Positions 35,973-49,700 of a stretch of 64,000 bases of DNA are shown here, piece after piece. The translations under genes were made by a program, and so were the position numbers. Source of the DNA: Lutraria lutraria (taxonomy: Eukaryota > Mollusca > Bivalvia > Venerida > Mactridae); NCBI GenBank assembly GCA_964023205.1, contig OZ026833.1:40827137-40891136 (forward strand), written 5' to 3'. Every line of letters starts with the position of its first letter. Positions within the stretch are counted from its first letter, which is position 1. The notes beneath the pieces were generated by a model. That model did not search any database and was not told where the DNA came from. It saw nothing but the letters and a program-made list of their open reading frames with translations.

Positions 35973-38900
35973 ATGACGGAGGTAGGTTGCTACATATGTT
36001 AATTTTCTGTATTGTTTTAACTACCTCATTATCTACATATTAAGGTTTCATACAGTATTGTTATAAAAATCATATATGATTATATCTATATCATTTTCTA
36101 AGAATTGTAAACATTGCATACCGTTGAGATCGTTAAATTTTTAAACTAATCAGTCTTGCAAACTTTAATGACACTTTTAATGTATTATGTTAAAGTGTAA
36201 TAGAGTATGTTGCGGATCATCTGTAAATAAGTTCGTGTATATCTAAGTTTTGCATTACTCGGTATCTATATAAGATACAGGTAGCTTCTTTTTATATAAT
36301 GACATGAAATAGAAACGGGTGAATTGTAGAACGCAGAATTCTTTATCACTCACGATATCTACGTGGTGTTTGTTTGTAACTCCATAAAATTTCTTTCTCG
36401 ACTCTGTTACTTGCAGTACATTAATATGTCTTAATTAAATAGATACATGCCTTATCTACTACGAGCGTCTTTGGATATTGAAAATCACGCACGTGTAAAT
36501 AAAACGCACAGTCTTTTGTTAGTTAACTCCCTTGATTAATAGGTGGCGTTTTGTATGGGTTAGCAGACGCACAATAAAAATAAGTACATGTGTGTTGTTT
36601 ACATGTGGTATTTGGTATTTTTTTCAAAGTAAATATTGTGTTATTTGGTGAAATGAAGTGTTAAATAGTAATGTATTAAATTATGGTGATCGTGACTACG
36701 CATGCCATCGCTTATTTCCTGATTAATCGTCGAAATCCGGAACGTTTCCTGACAGATGAAAGTAAACAAATTTCCTCAACGAGGACACAGCAAACAAATA
36801 ATGGGTTAAAAGTGAGTTTTTTAGTGTGTTCAAATGCTTGCAAATTAATAAAACCACTGTTCATATGTACGTTTGATTAATTGCTTCTTTGCATGAGTGA
36901 ATGCTTACTTCATACCGTTACTCAAACTTTAAGAACTTTAAAGTATTGATATTGATTAAAAATTAGTTTAGTATTTTGGCTAGGATTCAGTATTACGTTT
37001 AACATGGTTTGCTTAATGCTGAAAATCCTTTTAACCAGCACAATCATATTGAGCTAATTGGCAGTTTGACTCTTTATTGATATTAATACACTTTTAGTTT
37101 TATTTTATTAAGTTTTTCTTTCTCCTTTGAGTTAACTTGTACGCTAAAGCTGAATTGTGTTAATCTGTTTATTGTTAGCATCTATATGTAGTTTTTATTT
37201 GTAATATTATGTTACACTTTATTGCTTATAAATGTTTTTATAAAATGTTTATACATCTGGTAATGTATGCATATATTATGTGACCATGTACATTTTGTTC
37301 TCATCTTAAAAATGTCAATTAAATGTCTTTTTTTATGAAGATATGATGAAGAAAGGGATCGTTGGGGAAAACTGTCAAGACAAATTTAACTCACAATCAT
37401 GTATTTTCATAAAATTTTGTATCTATCTAAAGTTAAACGATACCCATTGTGAATTATTACCATTAATAATAAAAAAGACCTGGACTGTACCCTTACATGT
37501 AAATGATGTACATGTCTTTGCTAATGATGTGGTTACAAGATTCCCTATATTCTGATTATATCTCTGATGCAGCTGGCTTGCTTGGGAAATAAATCATGGT
37601 ATAATTGTTATGTTGCTCATGTATGTTGGTTGGTTTATTGATTTTTCTACCTAAGAATTGTAAAATGGATATATGTATTAATTGTATTTCATCCATCTGG
37701 ATATGGGAGTTGATTTTTTCATCTTTTTTCCCCATTAAAAATTATCTATTGATCTAGATGAAACTTCAGATCTACTATACTTACAATACAATGCATAACA
37801 GAACAGATTGATCAAAATATTCTCTAGATATAATCATACCCGAAGATCATTTAGCTTAATTACCCTCAAATTCCCGGTAACTAGCTTCATATGCATTAAG
37901 AATATTCTGTATTAACTGTATACTATGTTCCTGTGTCAGTATAATTGGAATCTCAATGATTTCGAAATGTACTGTTATTAGTAGGGGATAATTATTAGCA
38001 TTACACTTTTCTAGTGATAATTTTTTATTAGGATATATATTTATTTTCTCAGTATTGTTTTTTTCCAGATAGTTAGAAACAAGAACTTACATAAATCTAT
38101 TTTTATGTCGAGCCCACAATGGCTGTTGCGTGTCTGTACGTTAGTGAGTGAGTTAGTGTGTCCGTCCGGATCCTTGTCCGGGCTGTATCTCCCTTATACA
38201 TTGACACTTTTTAAAATAACTTGGCATAATTGTTAAACACCATGAGACGGTGTGCAGTGCGCAAAATCTAGGTCTCTAGCTCAAATGTCAAGGTCATACT
38301 TAGAGGTCAAACGTCAAAAATGAGCATTATCAACCTTGTCCGGGCTGTATCTCCCTTATGCATAGAAACGTTTTAAGATAACTTGGCATAATTGTTAAAC
38401 ACCATGAGACGGTGTGTAATACGTATAATAAAGGTCTCTAGCTCAAAGGTCAAGGTCACACTTAGAGGTCAAGCGTAAAAAATGAGCATTATAGACCTTG
38501 TCTGGGCTGTATCTCCCTTATACATTTAATTATTTGAAAATGACTTGCCATAACACAATGAGACCATGTGTCTTGGGCAACACCCAGAATTTCATAGGTC
38601 AAAGGTCAAGATTACACATTTGGTCAAACATATTTTCCTTTTCTGGGCTGTGACTTCTGTTTGCATTCAAGGATTTTGAAATAAATTGGTATAAAAGTTT
38701 ACTTCAATGAAATGATGTGTCATGAACATCACCCATACTTGTAGTTCAAAGGTCAAGATCACAAGCTGGCCATACAGGGGGCTCGACATGTTGCCCTTTG
38801 GCTTCTAGTTACATTTGTGATCAATTTGAGAAAATTCATAAAAAATTCACTGTCGATCCTGTAATGTTTGTTTGCATTTGTACAGCCCAGAATATCAGCT

Positions 38901-40721
38901 TTGGCATAGGTAGGGATATTTTTTTTAAATGTCAACATATATTTGCTGGACTGCATTCTTCACAAAAAATTAATGAAAAATTTAACTACTAAAGTCACTT
39001 CCCAACCATCTTTGTAGCCATAGCGAGAATTTCCTGATAGTCATGAATCTCAATATCATGAAAAATATCCAAAAACAAATCCATGTAGTAAAAAGAAGAA
39101 TGAAATAAAATAAAAGAGTAAAATTTTCTATTGAAGCCGTTGGATATTGCATAAGACATGTGGAAAGGAATTTATCTCCTTTAAAAAAAAAAAATCTTGC
39201 TGTACAACTTTATCAATTCTTTTGCTTTAAAATTTGCTTTTAAAACTTATATTGTCTTATATCATGACCAGCCAGTCTGTTATCAGTAACGAAAATATTT
39301 AATATTGAAAATTATCCACTTTTTGTTAGTGGATTGAGATGTTAATATTTGTTCAAATGCTATCTGGTAATCTAATACTGGGTTGATTCTATGTTAAAAA
39401 GTGCATACATATCATTTTGAATTGAGCAATGTATTTTAGTGCATACAATATCTAATCTCTATTTGTTTGTTTTTCATTGTACTTTTTAAACCGATGTACA
39501 CAATAGAGTTATAAATACTTTATAGATATTACATTATAATAATTTAAACAGTTATCTTTTGTCAGAGTGGACTTCATTGAGCAGGCAAGGTAAATTTATT
39601 TTGTCTTGGCTCATTGTCTATCTGACTCTTTTGTTTGTACATTAATTAACACAGGGTTCTCAATAAGTTTGTGGCCAACGGGCCCTAAAGCTACAAAATG
39701 TAGACTAACAGGCCTGCTAAGGGGGGTCTGTGTATTTTCTGTCAATATTTTATAAACTTTTGAGAATTCTAACCGGCCCAAACACATTTCTAATCGGCTA
39801 AATTGGCCTGCAGCCTGCTGTTATTGAGAACCCTGTAACATAGCCTCTATTTTATCTCCAAGGAACTTTAACCTTGTAATGTTGGAGAAAATGGCTAGAA
39901 TTAAATGCATAGACTACATAAAATAAGGCATCTTTACAGAAATTAAAATACAACAATTTTTTTTCTTGGTCTTTTATATAAATCTGCATTTTTGTTTAGG
40001 CCTCATTGATGTCCAGTTAATTATTTTGTCTAAGAGATAAATTGCTCATGCTATTATGTCATATTGATTGTTTATTCATTAATGGTCTTGCTTCCATTAG
40101 AGGCTAATACTTACTTTCCTAACTACTTCCTTTATATTAGACTGATAAAAGTTACAGGTTCTGAGTAAAATATTTCCTAGTAATTGATTGTACATAATAA
40201 TCTTATTTACTTTCTATGATAGATGACCAAAATTTCATTGGTAGTTCCAGTTGGTTTGCTAATTTCGATTTAGAGTTATTTGTTTCAATTTTTGTCCTAT
40301 TTTATGATAAAACCCTGTTGATTATAATTAGTAAAAACTTAAAAAGAAAAAGTGATGAATGTGCTTCTTAAGAAGCTGTTCTCCTTGATAGTAATGTATA
40401 CTAGTATAAATTTATGAGTCATTAGTACATAGAAATTTGAATGATAAGTAGTTTCTGTGAGAAAATAGAAAGATAGTGAATTGAACATTTAGAGGCATTT
40501 TCGTGTCCAAAGATGTTTAAACGATTGGTATAATATTATTCCATGCACAGGTATTAAAGCACAATCTTGAAGCTGAAGATTTATTGGCTCAGATGTTTGC
40601 TGTTGTAATGATGGTTGTCCAATATCCTTTGATATCTCATTTCATGTGTTTTAACAACTTGTTTGTTTATTTATTTATGTTAGAGATGTAAAGTTTTGCC
40701 AAGGGAGGTTTGAGTGTGTTT

Positions 40722-40752
<31 letters not shown>

Positions 40753-43700
40753 GGGGGTGTAAGAAACACCTGTGAAGAAATGAAACATATTTATACTCCA
40801 TTTTACTTCTTGTACAGACTACAAATTGAACATACTAGTCTTTCTTATGGTTTTAATTCAAATGGCTCTTATGGAAAATGAAGCCCATTTTCTAGCAGTA
40901 TTAGTTTTGAAAATTGTCTCCTGAAATTTCCATTGAGGAACACGACAAATATCATTTGAGATTTTCTCATAGACATAAAAATGTTCCAGTATTTAATACA
41001 TTAATTAGGGGGGGGGGGGGGGGGGCAAACTGACTTACAAAAGAAGCACTTGTTGACCTTGTTCAAATCAAATCATCATGACACAATGAATTTTTATAAA
41101 CATAATTAAAAAAGTATTCAGCCAGTCTGATATAATTTGGAAACTAAGTATTTAATACATATGCCTTTAAATTGTTATCTGAATTTTCTTTTATCTTCAT
41201 ATTTTTTAGTTCAGTCTATTTATTAACTGGATTTCTATTTCTGTGGTTAAATCCAGACGCAGGTGTATTTCATTAACTTGTTTGTCTTTGAATGTTTCAT
41301 GATTATTCTATCATGAAGGTAATTTATCAATGAGTTTGTGCAGTTATGTTGCACCCAATGAAAGTATTTTCTTTGCTGATAAAGGCTTATTTATAATCCT
41401 GACATTTGAAACGAGTTAAAGTTTAATGGCAAGTTTGCTGTAACATATTTTTATGATTAAATGAACAGGCTCAGAACACAGGCCCTTTTTTTATGCCATT
41501 TTGCGGTCCTGTATAATTTCCCCTCGTAACCAAAGTAAAAAAGTATATATATTTTCCCCACTGAGAGAAAAAAATTCCCCATAACTGAAAAAAATCCTCA
41601 AATTAAGTGTTTCATAACGCAAATTTGTTCACCATCATGGGTCAGTGTGTCTTGCGAAAGAATTATGTCAATATCTCCAAGGTCAAGGTTACTCTTGGAG
41701 TTCAAAGTTAAAAAATGGTCATAAATTAGCTCATACGGGCCATAAGCCCATAACTATGTCATTCATGGTGAGATTTTAAAATCATTTGGTACATTTATTC
41801 ACCATCATGGAACAGTGTGTCATGCGAAAGAATTACGTCAATATCTCCAAGGTCAAGGTCACACTTGGAGTTCAAAGGTAAAAAATGGCCATACATTAGC
41901 TTGTATGGTCCATAACTATGTCGTTCATTGTGAGATTTCAAAATCACTTGGTACGTTTGTTCACCATCATGGGACGGTGTGTCATACAATAGAATTTAGT
42001 CTGTCAATATCTCCAAGGTCATGGTCACACTTGAATATCAATTCTCAAAAATTAGCTTGTCTTTAATAGTTATATCTATTGTGAGATTTTAAATAAGCTG
42101 ATCACCATCATTATAATAACAAGCAATCACATGGATTATCGCACAGATTTTTTTCAACTAAAAGCAATAGCACGGACTGAAGTGTATGTGTTGCGGCTGA
42201 CCATACATCTGTGACAAGACGGTATGTGGGGGTATTTTAGTCACTCTGTGTTGGTTCTAGTTTGCTCTTGTTTTATGGTTTGCTAGTTTAATTGACTATG
42301 TGTTAATTGGGTCTTATGAGTAGACATTATGTTTTACTTTCAAGGCTTCTAGCTCACAATAATACTATCTTCACGAAAAAATTTACTGGATCAAATGAAC
42401 TTTCACTAGACCAAAATAAGTACACATAAACTCATTCAGTATCCTATTATAATTTTGCTAAAAAATATTTCTGTGTTTTTAAATTGTTCTGAAAAAAGAT
42501 AAAATTATCACAGAAAAATTTACTGGTCCATTGCACTATTAACTTTTCTTAATTTACTGGGCTGATGGCCATTTTGGTGGACATGGTCCTTTGTATGGGA
42601 CTAAATTTAAAGAATTATACTTGTAAGCAACTGAATTCTTTTCTTCTGCAGTCTGCTTTGCAGCTTCCTTGCCTAAAAACATGCTGGATCACCTATAGAA
42701 TGTTCCAATATCGTGTCTTTACAGTTTGTGAATTGTTCTTTACTTCTTTTCTACATAATAGAGGAGCTACTGATATAATTATGAAAGTATTGCAAGGCTT
42801 GGAAGATAGGTACTTTTTTTGCCTTTTCTTTATACAATGGTGGAAAATATTCACCATCCAGACTATTGCTAAAGAAAGCCTTTATTGAAATAGATTTGTC
42901 AGCTATAAAGTAGTGGTCATACCGAACTAATCCATCCTTTGAAATCATTTAACCAGTGCAATTATTTGTATGGTTAAATTACTTTTACTTTATTTCTCTG
43001 CACAAATTAGCTGGTATAAAATCATAGTTTATATGTGTGTATGACCATTCAAGTGTAATAGAAATGCACTTTAATAGCTGGAAATTAGGTTAAAAGAAAA
43101 TTGCAATTTGAATGTTAACCATGACTGTCTGTCAAGTTTGTTGTAAATTCAGAAATAAATGTCTTAGCATTATAGCTTATTAACTTTAACCTATTAATGG
43201 TTCATGTTCTTATAATAATCCAGGATATATAAAAAGTCGAGTGTATAGACTATTAGTCCAAATGTACATGATTTCATGTGTATATCATTAATCATTATAC
43301 TTACCCAATGGTATTTGTACATATGAAAAAAAAAATTATTAGATTAGTGGTGACCAATTTATTAACATTCTTTTTGCTCCTTGTCTTGAATGAAATTACT
43401 GGCAGAAATATTTCATTCTAAATTTAAGACTTTCAGCATGGAAATTAAAAAGTTTGTCAGAATCTTGCATTAATAGGGCAGCTTATATGCGACTGGCCTT
43501 TTTAAAAAGTACCCACTCCTAGTATCCCTTTTGAGAAAAAACCTGAAACAAAACCTTACATGACAGAAATGTTTGAAATTAATAGTCCTTCTAATTGTTC
43601 AACTACATCCAAAAAATACTCAAATAATGAAAGTCAATTAAATATGAAAAACTTATTAAACTCTGCACCATATCTATTTCTACTTTGAATTTAATTTAAA

Positions 43701-46700
43701 ATACTAGAATTTGGACCAATTTGATGGAAAGTATCAGCTTGAAGCCTTGTTGCATGTACCATCATTTATTCTACTTCAGTGACATTTAGCAGAGTTAATT
43801 AATTATGACCCTTGTGTACATTTAATGGATGCACGGCTTAAAAATGTGCAAGTGCACATTTCTTGAATGAATATAGCATTATAGACAGTATTCTTTGTTC
43901 GAAAGCCAAACATTCTATTACAACAAATAATTATAGTGTGGAGAATGTAAAGATTGACCACATTGACAAGATACAGACTAACTAGTCAGCTATTTATGAC
44001 TCATGAATGCAGATATATGATAATGCACCATATATTGTCAAAAACGTGTTTTCTTGCAGTGGTAATACTTTTGCATAATTACATGTATAGACAGATATAC
44101 TTGTCTGGTCTTGGGTTATTTCATACATTGTACAGTTTTTGGCAAATCCATTCTTACTGTTTCTTTTCCATAACATGATGAGTTTAGCATCCTACTCTAG
44201 TCAGATAAGGAATCATTAAAGACAAATTTTGTAATAGTTGTCACTGCAATATTTCTTGCACAAGAGCTGTAGATAAGATTTTTTGCCTGTTGGTCCGTCC
44301 ATACTAGGTTAAATAGATTTTACCGTTTCGTCTAGCACTATAACACCGCTTACTAGAAGACTGAAATACTTATGCAGTTGTTGCCTATAACCATTCTCAA
44401 TCCACCCATACAGGGTTTTCAATAACAACCGGCCACAGGCCAATTTACCCGCTTAGAAACGAGTTCGGGCCGGTTGGAAATCTCAAAATTTTAAAGATAT
44501 TGCTGGAAAAATGCCTGAACTCCATCTAGCAGGCCTGTTAGTCTAGCTTTTGGGCCTGTTGGCCTCAAACCTATTGAGAACCTTGAGAACCCTGCCCATA
44601 TCAACTAACCTCACTTTGACCGTGGCCTTGACTTTATTGTGGCCTTGACTTAATTTTGACTTAGAATGATTCTGTATGAGGCTAAGTAGATTCTACAGTT
44701 TTATCTAGCACCAACACTGCTTACTAGAACACTTGAATACTTATACAGTTGTTGCCTATAGATGATTATTATCAACCAACCTCGCTTTGACCTTGACTTT
44801 TGTTCAAATACAAGCTTGCCACAGGAGGAGGGGGTATTATAATTTTTATTTATCTACAGACCTTAGAAACTCAGAGAAGTTTCTGTTACAACAACCTGAT
44901 AGTCTAATGAACTAAATACATTCTTAAGTTGCTAGTGATATTGTTTTAGTTGTGGAATTTACTAGCTGACCTGTGAAATTTACTAATTGACATGGTCAGT
45001 TATTAATATGCACCAAATTAACTGAACGGTTTCAGTTGTTAATGAATGATCATTTTTGCTACTTTTAGTGAGTTGATATTGATCTAACATAATACACCTG
45101 TTTAATTCAGTTAGATATCCCTTAAATTGTCAAATAGTTAAGTATGTTAAATAGTTTTAAAAAAGTTAATGAATTCCTTTTAAAGGGGTTAGGCAGGTAA
45201 ATGTTTTGAAGGAATGAAATTTTATATTATTTTCATACATAGTTGTAACTGCTTTTTAACAATTTTTAGCAATTCATAAGCACTTTGTGCTCAGACTTAT
45301 GAGCTTTAATGGGATTAGTCTTTGTGCGATGGCGTGCGCCATCAACTTTTACCTTGTGAACACACTAGGGGCCACATTTTTAGTTTAATTCATACAAGTC
45401 TGAGTCAGAATGTTAATAATGACAAAATCTCGGACGAGTTTGATATTTATGATAGGTCACTTGAGGTAAAAAAACTAGGACACCAGGGCAAATTGAGGGA
45501 AAACCTTGTGAACACTCTAGAAATCACTATTTTGATAGGATCTTCATAAATCCTTGTCAGTATGTTTATTTTAATGATATCTTAAACAAGTTTGATATGG
45601 TTTATCTCTAGTCAAAAACTAGGTCACCAGGGCAAATTGCTGGAAAACCTTGTGAACTCTCTAGAAGTCACGGTTTTGATTAGATCTTCATGAAATCTTC
45701 AGAATTATTGTCTTTATAATATCTTGGACAACTTGGAACATTGGTCATTTTGTGTAAAAAACTAGGTCACTAGGTCGGATCTTATGAAAAAACAAGTTAA
45801 CACTTTTAGTTTTCACAGTTGGAATTGGATATTCACCTAACATTGTCCAATTGTTTGTTTTAATGATATGTAGCCTAGGTGAAGTACAAATATGGGTCAT
45901 CTGGGGTCAGTAACTAGGTCACCAGGTAAAATCTTAGGACAACATTGTTAACACTGTAGACATCACAGTTTTCATTGGATCTTCACCAAAACTTGTCAGA
46001 ATGTTTATCTTAATGATATGTGGGAAAAGTTTGAACTTGGGTCAGCTGGGGTCAATAACTAGGTCAACAGGTAAAATCTTAAGAAAACCTTGTCATTATA
46101 GATGTCAGGGTTTTTATTTTATCTTCATCTAACTTTGTCAGATTGTTTGTCTTAATGATGTTAAGAACAAGTTTTTATATGGGTCACCAGGGGTCAAATA
46201 GTAGGTCACCAGGTCAAATTTTAGGTAAACCTTATCAACATTGTAGATGTCAAATTTTGATTGGATCTTCACCAACTCTTGTCAGAAGGTTTGTCTTAAT
46301 TATACGTAAGACAAGTTTGAACATGGATCATCTGGGGTCAAGAACTAGGTCACGAGGTCAATTCTTAAGAAAATCTTGTTTACGCTGCAGTTGTAAAGAT
46401 TTTGATTGGATCTTCACCATACCTTGTCGGAATGTTTTTTTCTTATTGATATGTAGTACAGACTATAACATGGGTCAACCAGGGTCAAAAACTAGGTCAT
46501 GAGGTCAAATCTTCAGAAAACCTTGTTTGTGATGTAGATGAAATGGTTTTGATGGGATCTTCACCAAACAAGTTCGAACATGGGTCATCTGTGGTCAAGA
46601 ACTTGGTCACCAGGTCAAATCACAGGAAAAACGTGATATCAGCAGACCTCATGTCACAGGTTCATAAAAATGTTTTAATGAGTAAACAATCATTGTCATG

Positions 46701-49700
46701 TGAGGGATATAGGGCCATCTTGGTCCTCTTGTCTTTTGGTGATATTAGCCTTCACGCTGTCTAACTATTATGTCTGAAGAGTAAGTACATACTAAAATTG
46801 TAAACATATATGTCTAATGAAAGAAACATATTATATAATGTATAGTGTTATGTATGTGTTTTGAATTGGATGATAGTACAAATAGTTGATAAGTTAATTT
46901 CTGACATTTATAATCAAATAAGTGTCACCCCCTCCTTGTGGGATTTTTCTCTAACCATTAATTTTCCAGAGGGGCAGAGATCTTTTTCTTTTTTATGGTC
47001 ACCACATGTCAGATTGTGTACTCAACTTTCCATGATTAGTCAATTAGTCAAACAGCTTGTACAGTGTTTGTTGAAATCAAGCATAAATGCTGTACCTATG
47101 AGTTTGCAACTAATTTTAGATAATTGTACAAAAAAATGAAATATTTCATTTCGCTTTTATGTTGATTTGAAATATTGATGAGCCTGCTGGGTAAGCTTAT
47201 AAGATAAATTGTAGCAGCTAAGCTTAATTAAGTGGTTATTGACAAAGAGATCATGACAGGAATGAGACCAGAACTCCAATTCTTCTTTTCCTGTCACGAT
47301 TTAACTTTAATGATAAAACTAACGTATGTTGACATAACAAGTGCCCCTAGGAATTTCTAAGTTCATGGTTTCAGGCCATATATGTCCAATCAAAATCATT
47401 TCACCCTAAAACTCAACTCATATTATGACAAGTCAACACATAACCCCTGTAAAAGCATCAACTCATATTTGACCTATCAGCATCTCATTGTCATAAACTT
47501 CAAGGTCACTTGCAAGGTCATTCATCTTCTATAGTAATGATTAAAAAATATGATTCCGATAAATTCTGGTCAGTTAGCTAATTCTGTTATTGTATGTTTT
47601 TCAGGATTTCAGTCTGTGTCTCTTGCGTTGTGGAGATGTCAAAAGTCTTGGTGCTGCTGTGAAGTCACATCTATCTAATGCTCTTCCAGATTTGGTATGT
47701 ATTTTGTGGTAATATCTGTTTACTCTTGAATGAATACAATAGTAACATTATAAATAAATACATGCATTAATCAGCCTTTTGCAATGAAGTTCCTGACCAG
47801 CTTGCTTTTGACAGGCCTGGATATGAGATTAAGAAACATGGCCAAATTTTCATTTTATTCATGAATGCTTGAATTTAGATGTCTTTTTCATCCCTTAATT
47901 TACTCATTTTAAACAATGATGCTTACCTGTATGATGCAGTGTATGTAAATACAACACTGCTGAACCTTTGGCATGAGTTTGCTATGATTGGCTTATATTT
48001 GCTAGCCAAGACAGGTATTTATACTTCTTACTATAATGTTAACTGATTTCAATAAAAAAAGTTGAAAAATTAAATCGTCAATTTTTAAGGTTTTTCATTC
48101 CACTGGTTTATGTATATTTTTACAGTGAAATATTTCAATTCATGATTTGGTGAAGAAACTGCCATTAAGCATAATATAGTATAGAATAATTATATTCTAT
48201 ATAGATAAATTATGATGAAAACCATAATTATGAATCTACCATTTCACCATTTTGTGTTTCAGTAGACAAAATCTTGAACCTATTATTTGTGTATTGAATG
48301 AATAATGAATTTAGCCATTATGTATTTAATATTTTCCAATTATTTCATTGGTATGTTTATTATATTCTAAATAGAACAAGAGCATATGTTGTATTGATCA
48401 GTGCTTATGCTCAGCTGTTACCATTTATGTGTATAGGGCACTTGATTAATCCATTTGCACTAGAAATCAAGACCTCAAATATTTCCTTATACATATATGT
48501 TAATGACTGTTGAAAGATTATAATGTGTTAAATATATATGAATTAAACTTATTAAACTTGACCTAGTGTGTATATTGCAAAAAATGAAAAAGGTTAATGA
48601 CCTTATGAGGGAAAAAATGAGTAGTATAACACCATTGTAGAATTGTTTCTTTTTGTGTGCTTAGAATTCATAATTTATTTGCCTTAAATTGTTTCCATTG
48701 TATAGCAATCTTCTGACTTCTTATGTAATGTTTTGTTTCAGGTTCATCTCATACTTGTTATAAACCTGTAACAAATGCAGAATTGTTCGAAATTCCCTGA
48801 CATATTCATGTATTTCTTGACATATTTATTGCTTCAAAACTTCATGAATTTTTGGTGTCTAACTGAATGGTTTTACATAATGTAATCTAGTTTGACAGGT
48901 CTTCATGAAAATAGTCCGATGTTCATTTTTTGCTGGGGTTTTACATGGCACTTTAACAGCTGAGGTCATTTGCTGACCTTTCCAGCTTGATGGAGGTAAA
49001 CCCCAGGTAGTAAAGCTATAAGTTTTTGACAGCTTCCTCAAGTATGGAATTTGGTCCAGAATGAGGGGCTTGTGATTACTAGTCAGATACCCTAACCACT
49101 CAACCATGCTGCGGCCCCTAAATATATTTCAAGTCAATTGTAATTGAGTCATATATTTGTTATCCAGTCACATTATTGTTTCAATGTTTGTTTTTCCAAT
49201 TCAGAACTTTTTTTTACTCTCTTAGAAATCATGAATTGTTGTTTATTATTTACATATTTTTGTTTTGTTGTTTATAATAATTTCAAGTAGAATTTCAAAA
49301 TTACAACAGGTGGACCCTTTAAAAGTCTCTTCTATTTAATGACTTATGAGAATTTTATACATCTAGTAGTGGGCTATACAGTTTTATAATTTCCATCTGT
49401 AGCTAATGATTTAAGACATAGGAAGTTAACGTACAAGTATTATATTAATATAATGCTGAAATCTATTTGATTGCCAAGCTGTTCCGATGGTTTAAATTAT
49501 ACTTTTGTAATAAAATTATCTCATAATTTTGTATTGTTGGTAGGATTTCCATGCATCCAGAGGTTTTCTATATGTTTTGGGGAAGGCTTCCTAGCCGTTA
49601 ACTTGGGGATGAAATAGCGGATTGAAGCCTCTTTTGGGGAAAATATTCTCGTCTGAAACCAGTTTGGGGAATGAAATATCAGGGAGTAAATTGGGAAATT

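Noticed and set aside
46143..46764. Open frames of 119 and 73 codons
   Set aside because: Both lie wholly in tandem units of a repeat element, and the same peptides recur in each unit.
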